NCBI GenBank assembly: GCA_946699065.1
Contig: CAMPDV010000093.1
Location: 62,001-126,000 of the forward strand
DNA from: Loxodes magnus
Taxonomy: Eukaryota; Ciliophora; Karyorelictea; Loxodida; Loxodidae
DNA: 64,000 nt
Direction of reading: 5' to 3'
Position numbers and translations under genes: made by a program. Numbering within the stretch: position 1 is the first letter of the stretch; each line of letters opens with the position of its first letter. Shown here piece after piece: positions 24,195-37,449 of this stretch. The notes below the pieces were generated by a model, which ran no database searches, was not told where the DNA came from, and saw only the letters and a list, made by a program, of their open reading frames with translations.

Positions 24195-24960
24195 TCGAAA
24201 AACGGAGTAACTATTTATCTTTCAAAGAATATACTTAAAAAAATAAGGGGAAAGCAGAGAAAGAAATGTAGAAAATCAATAGCAAAAAGAAAAGTAAATT
24301 CTTCATCTCAAGGTTAAGTTATGATCAGATTTGTTGAAATAAAAAATCTAAGAATGAAGCTGATTAAAAACTCTAAAATCAGCTAGATAAAATGAAAAAC
24401 TTAATTTAAAAGTATGAAGAAGTAATTTAAATTTAAGGGGAAAATTCAAATTTAATGAAAAACATTGAAGATCAAAACAATGATCTATTAATACTAAGTC
24501 GATAGTAATCTAAAATAATTTAGTAGTAGAGTGTAACTATACTATCAATCATACTGATATTAAAAAAATATTCAAACATTATTAAAGAAAACGAAAAAGT
24601 AATACTAATTTATCAAAATATAAAAAAAGATGATAAAATTGAATTAAATTTGGTAAAGAGAATAGAATAGTTGGAAATTTTTTTTTCAAAATAGATAAAA
24701 CCAAAAAAAATTATAGTAAATAATCGTATTCTCAAAAATGCTGTTCATGAAACTTAAGATAAGATAACAATAAAGAATATAAAAGACATGGATAAATTCT
24801 AATAACTGAAATGGATCTCATAAATAGAAAATTTTAACAAAAGCTGAAGATATGGTGGTAACCTACCACATATGAAAAAAGGTCATGATATCCATCCACA
24901 TAAACAAAATGGCTTCAAGTACTAGTTAAAAACTAAAGGGGAAGCTAAAAATTTAACATT
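24195..24960 (+). CDS. Coiled-coil protein, unrecognised
   Basis: A single frame of about 250 codons on the plus strand. It has a basic N-terminal part, a clear heptad-like region (LQNQLDKMKNLIQKYEEVI and MKNIEDQNNDLLIL), and a C-terminal His/Gly-rich stretch with WRYGGNLPHMKKGHDIH, where the Trp is a TGA codon. No ATG or TGA boundary is clear. It lies between the gag-like region and copy B of the direct-repeat block, so it may belong to the same mobile element. An alternative frame near the 3' end is also plausible. Confidence 0.35.
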
Positions 24961-25420
24961 TAAATATAAATTATTACTACTATTTTAAGGAAATTAATTA
25001 AAAATATTTATCACCTTTCAAATTTCAATCTTATATTTAGATTTTATTTGTAAATATCTAAACTAAATTTTATGGATTATTTATTCTAATCTTTAGAAAG
25101 GATATATTAGCATTTTTTAAGAAAAAATATCCATATAATTATTTTTTAAAAGTTATAAAAATGTATGTAAAGCATTAAATTATTTTATTAATTTGCTTTG
25201 CATTAAAAAAACTAATTACTAAGAATAAATTATAAATATATATTTATAATATTTTTCATTTATCTCTTCGGTATTTTTACTACTATATATTTTTTTAAAC
25301 TAAACGTTTTTTGTTTCTACTATTCTAGAAAAAATTTTAATACGCATATTTAAATTTAAAATATCCTGTTTCCAAAAACTTTATACCTTTAAGTAGACTA
25401 AAATATGATAAAATAATTTG

Positions 25421-26590
25421 ATTACCTTAAATAATATTTATTTTATAATTGATAAAATTATTAGAATGCTAAAAATAAGTTAAAGAATCTATTTATTTAC
25501 AATACGATAAAAAAATTGTATTATCTCCCAAACAGTAAGATACTATAATGAACACAATTATATGATTTTGAAAATTATTGTTTACTTAGTATATTTATTT
25601 AATAACTTAATATTTTCTATTTTTCTACTAGTTATTAATTAAGCTTATATATTAATTATAATTTTGTTTGAATTATAAAATGAATATATATAAATTTTAA
25701 GATAAAATTTTTAATTTTCTAAGTAAGATATTTAAATCTCTTAATAAATGAAATTTCTTGCTTTGATTAAAAATAAAATAATTATTAAATTGCTATAATT
25801 TTAAACTAAGGAAATATATTTTTTCATTTTATTCTATTAATATAAAATACCCTAATATTTATTTAAATAAATAATTATATTTAAATGTCGTTTGCGACAG
25901 TCGAAGTAATTGCCATTCAAAAAATGTCTAAATATCTTATTCTTCTTTAATAATCTCTGTTTCTTCTTCTTGGTGTTTATTTCTCCATTATGAGTGGAGC
26001 GTCGTAAATCTTCTCTTGTAGATTCTCCCAACTTGATTACACCATAATATTTGAGCTTTCTCGATCTCTCTGTTTCAGTATTATTTCTTAAATTGCTTAA
26101 ATTTCTTGTAGTTTCCACGCATATACCAGCCGCTACAATAGTAATATATTTTCTAGGCTTTTTATTCTTATTAGATGATTAGTGTTAATTATTTTCTTTG
26201 TTCTTTTTCAATATTAATTTTAATGTCCCATATTTTGGTCTACTAGGCTATTTAATTTTATTGCTCTTCTAACTTTATAGAATACTTTCAATATACCGGC
26301 TTTGTTCTTTAATATTCTATATTTAGGAGTTTTTCTGGTTGAACTTTTCTAGCTGGTAGGCCACAAGGAGCTCCTCTACTAATTTACCGTTCTCGATTCA
26401 AGCATATCTTAGAGCCCATGTTAGATTTACTCCGTCAGCTTTATATTTTCCTTTCAAAGTTTCTTAACCTCTTTTTCAAGGTTCAGTACCATCTTAATGA
26501 GCTATTACATACTCATCTGGGCAGAAGAATTGAAATCTGCTACCTCCTTGAGTAAGGCGGACTTCGTCTATTTCCTCAAATAAGGTGTTA
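25421..26590. repeat. Direct-repeat block, copy B
   Basis: Same-orientation partner of 381-1575 (see there for landmarks). It ends about 80 bp before the inner edge of the right inverted-repeat arm. Confidence 0.8.
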
Positions 26591-26598
26591 TAGATCAT
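25870..26598 (-). pseudogene. Decayed element protein, copy B
   Basis: Homologous to 860-1566. A possible ATG at 26598 opens a frame with MIYNTLFEEIDEVR and later DGVNLTWALRYAWIENG, in which the second Trp is TGA. A second frame is better conserved further on (NIEKEQ, YYCSGWYM, YKRRFTTLH, EEQDIQTFFE). Because homologous pieces fall in different frames between the copies, indels have occurred. No known domain was recognised. The TGA/Trp in RYAW is shared by both copies. Confidence 0.4.
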
Positions 26599-26708
26599 GG
26601 GTTGAAATTTAATTTATTAATTTAGTTATAGAAATGTTAGTTAAATATATATATTTTATTTTATTCTAAATTATAGAAATATTAAAGAATCTTATAAAAT
26701 AGCAAAAT

Positions 26709-27020
26709 GCAGATGTGGAACTCATGGTTTAGTGGGTAAGCAGAGTCGGACTACGTGGAGTCTGCGATCCTGCCATTATCAAGGACGGAGAGTTTTCCCT
26801 GCTCTGTTTCCAGCCTGAGGCGATTCCTCTCTCTTTAACAGCCTCGACACATCACTTCCATGAAGCCCCGATGCCGTTCCCTGACGTGACTAGGACAAAC
26901 CCTGAATTAGTCTGATGACCCCCTCTGCCCACCTCCCAAACTCGCCATCTGCACGTTGTCCCGCCGCCGGCGTAACAGAGTATTGCGACTACTCCGGACA
27001 ATTAAGCAGATTCTGGTAGT
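26709..27020 (+). mobile_element. GC-rich SINE-like element, right-arm copy
   Basis: Mirror copy of 10811-11121. On this strand the order is A-box-like TGGTTTAGTGGGTAAGC near 26735, then a weak B-box-like segment, then an unrelated GC-rich body. It is nearly identical to the left copy. Confidence 0.55.
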
Positions 27021-27024
27021 ACTT

Positions 27025-30000
27025 ATAGAGTTATAAAAGGTATTTACTTTATTAAGGTTTTTAAATATAAAATTATTTAGATTGTATAAAAGGAGAATAA
27101 ATACTACTAATTTAGTATATTGATACTTACTAAATAAGTGTAATTTTAATTAAGCTTTTTATGCTTATAAATAAAATTTAAAGGATACTCAAGTAGCAAA
27201 AGGCAAAATAAAATAAAATAATTTAAAATTTAAGAAAATTAAAAATAAATTTAAGCAATTGATACAATTATAATTATTTGTTAAAATTAATTATTCTAAA
27301 ATTCCATATTAATGATTGATTGTCTTAAAATTAAAAAAAATAAACAATTATTTTTAAACTATCAACATTTTAATATTTATAACCTGAAATTAATTTAATA
27401 AAGCATATTTTTTTCTTGTGTATAAATAATAGATTTTAAATTATATTTGATATATTTAATTACTTGTAAAAGATAATTATCAAATTAATAAAAGTGATGC
27501 TAGATACCCTATGATAAAGTTTTAATTTTATGACTGTCTGGATTTTATAGCTTTTAAATTTTTTTTATTAGTAATTATTTTCCTTGGTTATGAAAGCTAA
27601 AATAGAGAATCTACATTTAATATTTTTTAAAATGTAATTAAGTTTAATAGCAAAATATTAGCTAATCTAGAATTTTATACTTTATATAAATTAAATTTTA
27701 TATAATTCTTCTAAGATTTACAATATAGCTAATTTAATTGTATACATTTCTTTTTCTCCAAATTTTAAATTATTTACAAGCTTATTATTTTCTATTTTTT
27801 AACTGATTATTTTTTATATTTAGTTGTAAGTTTAATTTAATTTGACTAAAGTTTTAAAATATTTATTCTAAGCATGAATTTGCTTTTAATAAAATTAAAG
27901 CATTTGATATTTAACTATTTGATAATAATAAAATAAATCTAAGTTAAAACTAATATAAGTATGATTATACTAATAATGCTTAAAATTAATTCCTTTAGAA
28001 AAATTTAAATTAATTTTAAAATAGTCATAATTTAAATTTTATAACTAAGTGAATGTATTTTATATTACTAAGTATTTTATAGCTTTATTTAGCAAAAATT
28101 ATTCTAACTTTGACAAAAATAAAATAATAAAATAAAGATAAAAAGTAAATGTAAAATAAATATAATATACTATTATTTGATTTTTTGCTTTGTAGTCATT
28201 TTATATATTAGGAAAGCTTAGGATCTTAAACGAATTAAACATTTACAGTTTATTATATATAGTTTATTATATATAGTTTATTATATATATATTTTTAATA
28301 TTTTTCTCTATTTTATATAACTTTTATCTAAATATTCCATTCTTATTAAATTCTTAATTTTTGTGGTATATCATATTTTAAAATTACACCTTATTTTTCT
28401 CTTTTGTCATACATCAAAACAATTAATTTAATTATACTATTTGCCTCTTTTAAATAAATAAGAGATCTGATTTGCTTACAAAATTGAAATAATATTCTCT
28501 TAACCAAAGAAAGTAAGGAAAAGAATCTTTAAAATTAGAAAGAAGTTTTATATAGCAAGGTATTTTTAAGATTGATATTAGTAAATAATAAATATTTCTT
28601 TAATCATATTTGTTCTTAGAATTTATGTATTAAATTATTTTAAATTTATCTTAAAATTAAAAATAAACTTATTTTCTTTAATTGAGCACCATATATCTAT
28701 ATCAGCTTTTATATAATTTATAAAAACTTAAATCTATAATAATTAAAGATACCTCTATAACTAAATTTTAGCTATTTTAAAGATATATTTATAAAAATTT
28801 AATATAATTACTAGTATAAGCTTAAAAAGGAAATCTTTTGATATAAATCTGATTTTTTAATATTATGAAGGTATTTCTTTATATTTAAAACTAATAAAAT
28901 ATAAAGCTTTTTAATTAATTAAAAATAAATATCTTAACTATAGCTATTAAAAACTAAGAATCGATATCTCATAAATATTTTTACTAGCTAAAATAAATAA
29001 TAGAATATATTATTATTTTAAGATTTTAACTCCTTAGTTATACTTTAAGATACCATTTTCATTTCACAGAACAAAAAAATAAAAAATATAAATTATTAAA
29101 TTCATAAAATATAATAAGTGTTAAATTTCTATTTGTATAAAAGATATTATATTTAGAAGATTTAATTAAAAATAACTTATAAAGTTCTAAGATTCTAAAT
29201 TTTTATTTTTTCTTTTTAGAAAACTAAGTATATATCTTAAGCTCTTTTCTTCGCTAGTTATCTTAACTAATTATTTGTTCAATTCATTTTATAGCAATCC
29301 TGATATAACTTAAGGATTAGAGAAAATTATAATGTTTCGATAAGTATTTTTCTATATTCAATTTATTTGAAAAATATTCCTCTCTAGGTAAAAAAATACA
29401 AATAAGTATAGCAAAAAAAGCTTCTAGAATGGATATTTTGTAAAATAAACATTGATTTAATTTTTAATTTTTTAGATAATAAATTAAAAATCTCAAGGTC
29501 ATTTCGCCTTTCTCAATCTCATTGTTATTCTTTTATTAATTTTATTCCATGTAAGTAATCTCTATACAAATGATTTGAGATTTCTATATTTTTATCCTAA
29601 TTAATTATTAAATAAATAAAATTGTTAAACTTTAGCAACCAATATCTAGGAATAAATTTATTTAACTTAGAAAATATAGCATTATTTAAGTTTATAGTTA
29701 GAGGATTCAATATGTTTTTATTTACCTTCTTTTTATGATTTAATTAATAAATTTATTATTCCTTTTTATTGTTATAACTATGAAATAATTTTCTTTTTGA
29801 TAAATATTTATTAAAGTATATAAATAAAATTATTTTACTAAAAGTTTAAATTAATTTAGGTCTTTTATTAAATATTAAAATTTTAATTCCAAATAATTTG
29901 TTACCTTTTGATTATTTTAATATTGATATAATCTCCTTAAAATCTTATTTGCCAATATTTATATAATATGCCTTCCTTATTCTAAAGTATATCTTCATAG

Positions 30001-31860
30001 TAGATTGATATTCATTTTTCCTTCATTTTAGCTTCATACTTCTATAAAACTACATATTTACACAGAATAAAAACTAATTTTATTTTAGAGTGATATGATT
30101 AAATACTTACTCTTTTTATTTATATCCTTACAATCACTTTTTTATTTACATTTTATTATACTTTAAACGATATCGTAATGTGAATTTTAATAATACCAAT
30201 TAAATTTAAGATATTATCTAATACCACTTTAAGGGCTCAAATTGCAATTATAATTTTAGATAATTTTGTGTTTATATCAAACTCTTCTCTATTCTTATTT
30301 TATTAATCAACATTAATTCAGATTTAGATAAATAAGTCATAAGGAATATGTCTTTAGAAGTTTTAGGATATTTTTAAATTAAAAACTTTCAAGTTTCGTT
30401 TGAAAGAAGATTAACGAAATTTTAAATTAAAAATGAAATACTTGCAATCTCATTTAATTATTTGATTTAAAATAATAAATTACACTTTCAAGTTAACTTC
30501 CTAATTAACAATTTGATGTATACCAAAATATTAAGAAAAGCACTAAATACTTAATTCCAGTTTAATAGTTATAAAGCTTATTATAATTGAAGAAATTTGC
30601 TTTTAGTATACTTTATTTTATCTTCTTAATAATTATTTTTTAAAATGCTTTTAATTTAAATTTTCTTTAGTTTCTTCTGCTTTATACTTATTGATAAATG
30701 AGAAATCTCATAATCTAAAGATATTCTAAAATTAAGGAATTATTAGTGGATTATAAATACTTTCATGTTTATAAGAATTTAATTTACTTTAAAGACAAAA
30801 CTAAAATTTAAATCAAATGTGTTTATAATTCCAAATGCCTTTGCTTTAAGAATACTATAAACTCCTTAAGAAAACTTCTAATTTTTACAAAAGAAAATAT
30901 AAATCAGCAATCTATCTTAAAATTATTTGCTTTGAGGTTGAAGTTAAATATTGGGTATCATAGAAATATAATGTCATTTATAAGATTTTATAAAATGAAT
31001 AAGTTGGGGAATAAGTTAATTATTATTATTTAGTTATTTAGAGCTTAAGCTTATATCCTTAAGTCTAATATTAGACTCCCTCTCCAACTTTAAAATGAAT
31101 CTGGTTTAAATATAGCGCAAATATAATGAAATTAAATAAAATGAATAGTAAAAATCTTTTTAAACCAATCATAACAAATAATGATTTATAACTACATATA
31201 AAATAATTAAGCTTAAATAAATAAATAAATGTAATAAAATCATATAAATTAATGTGCTTTATAGTTAAGACCTTATAATTATTTATTGCTATCAATTATT
31301 TTTTGCTAAATATATTTATTTTATTACCACATCATTTAACCAATTTAAATTATGCAGAACAACAAAAAATCCTTCAGAAATTTTTTCACTCGATACACTA
31401 GTTTTTTAAACTAATTCTATACAGAATTACTAAACCTTTTAATTGACTGAAGTAGAGATGTCTTTTAGTTAATTTAAAAAATATAAAACTTAATATCTTG
31501 TCAGGTAAGGCTATTATTTAATATATCTAAGACACTTAAATTTAATATATGATTCATAACTATTGAAATTTGAATAAACTACAAGAATTTATATAATCAA
31601 TTTAGCTTCTTTATATAATTAAATTTATTTATTCTTGCAATGCTTTCATTTAGAAAAACTAAGAAATATTTACAGAGGCATAAATATAAGAAGAAAATAT
31701 TTTAATTTAAAATTTAAAACAAAATTGCTTAAGATAAAAATTAGATATATAAACCTGAATATTACAGGAGAGAAATTAATTAAAATTAATAATTTTTTGT
31801 ATAATTTCATTAAGGAATTATACTCTAACTTATTTAATTAATTTTTTCAAAATAATAAAG
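27025..31860. other. AT-rich arm DNA, no gene supported
   Basis: Mirror of 5970-10810. Short open stretches occur on both strands (for example near 31071-31295 and 31635-31841) but have no ATG-to-TGA frame with a domain, and are best explained as chance in stop-poor AT-rich DNA. Confidence 0.5.
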
Positions 31861-31865
31861 ATAAG

Positions 31866-34094
31866 ATGGATGCTAATTATATGGACTTTGTTAATTATAA
31901 TGAGTTTATTAAACTTAGAATCTAGACGTATTCTTCACGCTATTGACTTATTCTTTTTCCTATCATTACAATGGGGATTTTTAAAGAAATTATATGGAAC
32001 ACTTCGCAAACTGATCTTGTAATGGAAATATGAAAAAGTCTAATTATATCTTTGCTTACTTTTATGGCTAGCAAAAAGCTAGCCTTTCGCTTTTAAACTA
32101 TTGGGTCATTTGTGTTTTTAGTATTGACGGTAAAAGGAATATTTTTCACAGCAGTCTTGAAGAAATATGAAATAGGATTCATTTATTTGTTGTTTGCTTA
32201 AAGCCTAGCAAATAAATTAGTTTAGAAGTATATATTTTAGTGCCTTATCCTTTTCGCTAATTCCATTGTATGACTCTATATTACTTGGAAAGAAAATTAC
32301 TTACAATAATAAGATTTCGAAATGTTTATGTCCTATTTAGTAATGATTTGTGTTAAATGACTTTTAACCACTTGCAACTACTGCGACACTTAGCTAGCTT
32401 TCAAATAATGGAATAACCTTGTCTAAACTAATAAGCACTAAAAATTTATCAACGAAACAGCATCTTCAGGAATAATTGTATTCAACTTTTACGAAATTTA
32501 CTACTCTAACAATAAAATAAAATAGTTATTCTAAAATATGTCAAACAGTGAAATAATCCAAGCTCTTGAAGAAAGCTAATATTAAAAACCTAAATTTACT
32601 AATAAAAAATAAGATAAGTTTTATAATGATCTAGAAGACTTTTATATGTGTAAGTAATACTAACAAGAAAAAATTAAAACGAGTGACATAAGAATTCCTG
32701 CTTCAGCTATTGGATCTGACGAAGATAAAATTATGGAAATAAGCGCTTATAATACAGAATGGTATGGAAAGAGGTGTTTGATATTAAACTTAATAGATAT
32801 AACTCATATAATCAAGTTTGAGCAAATTAAGTCAGAAAATAAATATAAAACTCTTTTCCTCAGAACTCTTAATCATGAAGTTAGACATCCTATTACAGCT
32901 ATCCAAAGCTGCTATTAGCGACTTAAATAAATTTTAAGCTAACCATAGTTCTAAGGTTAAGATTAATAATCAGATATTGAAAATTGTAGCAGCATACTTA
33001 AAATAATAAAGAGTGAAACTTAATTTCTAATGAATAAAATTCTTTAGATATAAGATATAACAGAAATATAAAATCATAAATTTGAAGTTTAGATGGAAAA
33101 CTTTAATCTTTAGAAAATAGTAAAAAAGTGTGCTAATATAATAGACTTTTAAGCCAAAAGAAAAGGGTTGCAAATAAATATTGATATAGATAACTAAATA
33201 CCTGCTATTATTTAAGGAGATTAAAAAAGAATACAAGTTGTATTGATATCGTTACTTCAAAATTCAGTTATCAGTACAAAAAAAGGATTTATCAACATAT
33301 GTGCATATTTTTCAAAATAAAAGTCAACATAAAGATAATTCCAGATAATTAAAATGAAAGTAGTTAATTCAAGATATGAAGATATAGAACAAATTAATAT
33401 TGGAGCTTAGATTTAATTTCTAGGAGAAGGTTAGATAAAACACGCTAAAGGCTTAGAAATTGACTTTTATATATCACAATAAATTTCTTTATAAATAGGA
33501 GAGAAAGAAATAACTAAAAAATAAAAATAAAATACCAATATATTTAAATTTTAGTTCTTTATATAGGATGACTTAAGAAGTAGTAATATTACTTCAAAAA
33601 GTTACGAAATCATCGAAACACAAACTGAAAGTGCCTTTTGAAGCATCCCGTTTTAAAACATTCAAAAGCTTTATGCTTTTAAATGCAAATGTGCTTAAGT
33701 TCTCTTAGTTGATGATTCCGAAATAATCAGAATGATTTTATCAGATATTCTGAAGAATTATTACAAAATAGAAGAAGCAAAAGATGGGCAAGAAGCAGTT
33801 AATAAAGTATAAGCTCAAATGAAAAAAAAATGTTGCAATAATTATGTTACCATAATAATGGATTGTGAAATGCCGATAATGGATGGATAGAAAGCAACTT
33901 AATAAATAAGATAAATGGGATATTAAGGAGCAATATTAGGATACACAGCTTATGCAGACTAATACGATATTCAGAAATGTATCTAATCAGGAATGAATTA
34001 AGTACTATTTAAGCCATCAAGCGACAAAAAAATAATATCAACAGTTTTCGAATTCTTCAAAGTTAGTTATAGTCATGAAGGTGTTGATATATGA
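31866..34094 (+). CDS. Hybrid histidine kinase, right-arm copy
   Basis: ATG 31866, terminal TGA 34092-34094, exactly 743 codons. Residues 25-200 are hydrophobic (several membrane segments). A PAS-like region follows, beginning NETASSG. HisKA has His337 within LNHEVRHPIT. The ATPase region has an N-box-like LLQNS but a D-x-G-x-G position that reads VNSR. The receiver has Asp616/617 (VDDS), phosphoacceptor Asp666 (MDCEMP), Thr694 and Lys716 (KPSS). TAA/TAG are Gln throughout. TGA occurs at five internal positions, two of which are TGG in paralogues. Likely role: membrane sensor or phosphorelay component acting through its receiver. It is the intact twin of the disrupted left-arm gene. Confidence 0.87.
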
Positions 34095-35850
34095 GATATC
34101 AAAAAATTAGTAAAAACAAAATAATTTTATTCTAATTATTTCTTAATATAAAGACATTGCTTTTAGTTTAAAATGGTAAAATAAATTTAAAAAAGGATAT
34201 ATTAAATTTTTTTTGATAAAATAATTAATAGTTAATAAATTAAGAGTAATAATTTTATTTTAAAAATAGTTCTTAAATTCTTTAAAAATAATTTTAACTT
34301 AAGATTTATTTTAGGATTAAAGTAAGTCAAATCAAATATTCTTTAGTTTTAGGGAAGTAAATTGATTGATGCATTAATTCTTTATTTTATCAGAAAGCTT
34401 TTATTTAAATGTAAGCATTAAAGTTTTTTCAGTGAATTTCGTCAAAACAGATATAGATATACTTAAAATTTATTTAATCTTATTTTTTATTCTTAGAACT
34501 TCTAATAAATATCTATTTTCTTAGCTTATTTAGATAAATTACATGATTAAAGAAGTTTAGATAAAAGTATTTTGCCAAACTAAAATTTATTATGATATTT
34601 CTTATTCATTTAAAGACCTAAATTATTGAGCTTTAATTTAATAAAGGCCTAAATCTTTAATTTAGTAATTACTGAGACACATAAATACTAATAATTTAAG
34701 ACATTTAGCAAGAAAAGGATATTAAGAATTCTCTTCTTTTTATGTATTACAAGGTTTAGCAAATTTTGAAAAAAATTATTTTTATCTTAAATTTATCAAT
34801 TTTAGAAATAAATTTAGCTTAGATATTTCAATTAAATTTTAATGCTTATATAATTAATAGAAACCCCTTTGAAGTAAAAACTTTTGCTTTAGATGTTCTA
34901 AATAGACTGTATATAATAATAAGTTTAGTATATAAATTTAGTAGTTAATTTAGAATAAAAGCCTTAGTTTATTATTAATTATGAATTAAAATAATTTAAA
35001 TTACTTTGAAACTATATTTGTAATAAAATATATTAGATCTTATTAAATTTAGATTCTCACATATCTTTAAATAAAATTTATCTTCAATCAAATTATCGAG
35101 AATTGTAAAAATACAGAGTACAGATCAGACTTTGCAAATTTATTTAATTTTAGCCTCTTTTCACGCTGAATTATCAGCAATAATTTTACCAGAAAATATA
35201 ATGTTTTCATTTATTAAAATAAAAAAGATGCAAATCTTTGATTTGCTTATAGATAAATTTAACCATAATACATTGAAATATTCTTTGTTTTAGACTTTTT
35301 AAGAAATAAATTTAAAATTTGATATCTCAAAGCAGCTGATAACTCACTCTATCAAACTTGTTTGTTTAAATTAATTATTTTTAATTAAATCATAATCTTA
35401 TTAATAATTTCCATGTTTTAACTTACCAATCTTAGAAGAGATTTTACTTATAAAAGTTTATAAACCATATCTTTCATTTTATATGATAAAAATTACCTTA
35501 TTTACAATATTTATTTTGACAAAGCGATAAATAAGTCTTTATCTAATAAATTGCTTATAAATAATTTTTCAATTTATATAGATATTTTACCTTTATTAAG
35601 AAGATTTTGATAAACAAAATAATAAAAGTTGACTATACATCTAATATACTCTATATAAATATTACTTTTTAGATTTTGTATCTTTTAGTTTATATATTAA
35701 GGTTGTCTTAGTTTATTTTATAATTAATGTATACTTAATGATTTTTCTATTTATTAATTTGAAGTAGATAGTTAGATATACATTTAATTTAAACTAATAC
35801 GTTTTATTTTATTAGTATACATAAATAAAAAAAAGAAAATCAGGCTTCAG
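34095..35850. other. AT-rich arm DNA, no gene seen
   Basis: Mirror of 1640-3400. Nothing further recognised. Confidence 0.5.
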
Positions 35851-36689
35851 TAATAGAATTTTTTGCAGCTCCAAGGAGATAGAAGTCCAGAACACAGCAG
35901 AAAACAACGAACTAATTAGCATAAACTTTTTAAAGTAATATAAATAAATAAAAAAGCTTATTATTTTAAAATAGTTCTTATATGAGCTTTCTTAATTAAA
36001 TTTACTTAACCTTATATAATTTTTTTGTTTAAACTGTATAATATATTTCATTTTTTATTTTATATTTTTACATATCGAAGAATTTTTGTGATGTAAAAGT
36101 TTAGAAATTAAATGTTGATACTCTATTTGGTAAGCATAAATTAAATTGATATATTCAAAATGCTTCCACAAAAAATAAAAATAACTATGTAAATTAAATT
36201 GTTATAATATGTAAGATTCTCTTAGAAAAAAATTAATTTATCAAGAATTTAAGATTTACTAAAATTTTTGAAATTAGATAAAATCTAAAAATAAAGATAT
36301 TTATAAATCAAAATATTTATTTATGGGTAACTTAATAGTAATGAAGAAAAAAGAAAATTAGAATTAATAAAATAATATAACTTAAAATTATATTTAGATA
36401 AATAAATCTAACTTAACTTCATAAAATTAAGATATTCACAATAATTAAAAATTTTATATGATTTTTAAATCAATTTATTATTTATTTAAAACTATTAAAA
36501 AAATTAAAATTTGTAATAATTAAATATATAAATTTACATTAAATCCTTAATAAATTTACTTATGAAAATTAACCAAAAATTATATTGCTTGAAATTTTTG
36601 TTTTTTTTATTTGAAAATATTTTTATAAAGAGTACGGAAAATTTCTATTAGAAAACCTTATAGAAAAAAATAGAATCAGAATAAGCTTT

Positions 36690-37440
36690 ATAAATCGTTC
36701 TCTACGAACAATTAAGTATGTATATAAAAAGAAAATTAATAGCTAAATTGTAGTTACAAAAGATTAGCATTAAATTTAGAGCTTAATCTCTAGAATGATG
36801 TCAATATATAAGAAAAATTAAATTTTAAAGCTGAAATATAGGTAATCACACTTATATGAAAGAAATTAATATGCAAATTAAAAAAAAAAAAAGTCAATTT
36901 TCTGAGATCATAGAACCTTATTTTAAAAAGCTTACTTTATAATGATCCGATTGAAGTAGAGTCTGAATTATAGCCAGCATATACAATAAGGAAGAAAAAA
37001 TCTAAATGTTGCTATAATAGGGGGTTGTATATTTTGTAAGAACTGCTGGAAATTTAAGCAAAAGACTGAAAATTATTATCTATGAAATAAAAAAAGTAGG
37101 CTGTAATTACTCCTTTGGATATATTTATAGATTTATGATATTAAATGGAAAATTTGCTTACGAAATTTGAAGAAATCTCAAGAAGTTAGCACAAATAAAT
37201 ATTCAGCAATATTCTTAATCCCAATTTATCAACTAAAATCGAGATAGGCCAAAAGAACATCAGTAAATATTTTATAATATAACTTATAACTGAGGAAAAC
37301 TTGGAAGCTTCTCTTAGAAAATTATTTTCAATAAATTTAAGTATTTATCTAGTGATAAACCTATCAAGAGGTGGAAGTACTAAAATTAATTCATTTATGC
37401 TAAAATTTTTTTAAAATCTAAATATAAATAGTTTTTATTT
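36690..37440 (+). CDS. Possible protein gene, unrecognised
   Basis: A frame with consistent phase from about 36700 to 37440 includes NDPIEVESELQPAYTIRKK, a Cys pair (KCCYNRG), TPLDIFIDLW, and INLSRGGSTKINSF. Two Trp codons are TGA (KDW, DLW). The density of Pro, Gly and acidic residues makes chance less likely than in neighbouring DNA. No start codon was identified and no family recognised. It lies just outside the right arm of the inverted repeat. Confidence 0.4.
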
Positions 37441-37449
37441 GTCGAATTA

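Larger units (their letters stand above)
26672..35908 (-). repeat. Right arm of giant inverted repeat
   Basis: Reverse-complement partner of 1568-11158. It lacks the SINE-like insertion found in the left kinase. Beyond its inner and outer edges the sequence diverges abruptly from the mirror position. Confidence 0.9.

Noticed and set aside
1568-35908. Assignment to a Tlr, Maverick/Polinton or other named large ciliate element
   Set aside because: No integrase, DNA polymerase B, capsid or packaging ATPase was recognised and the arm ends show no tandem 19-mer structure.
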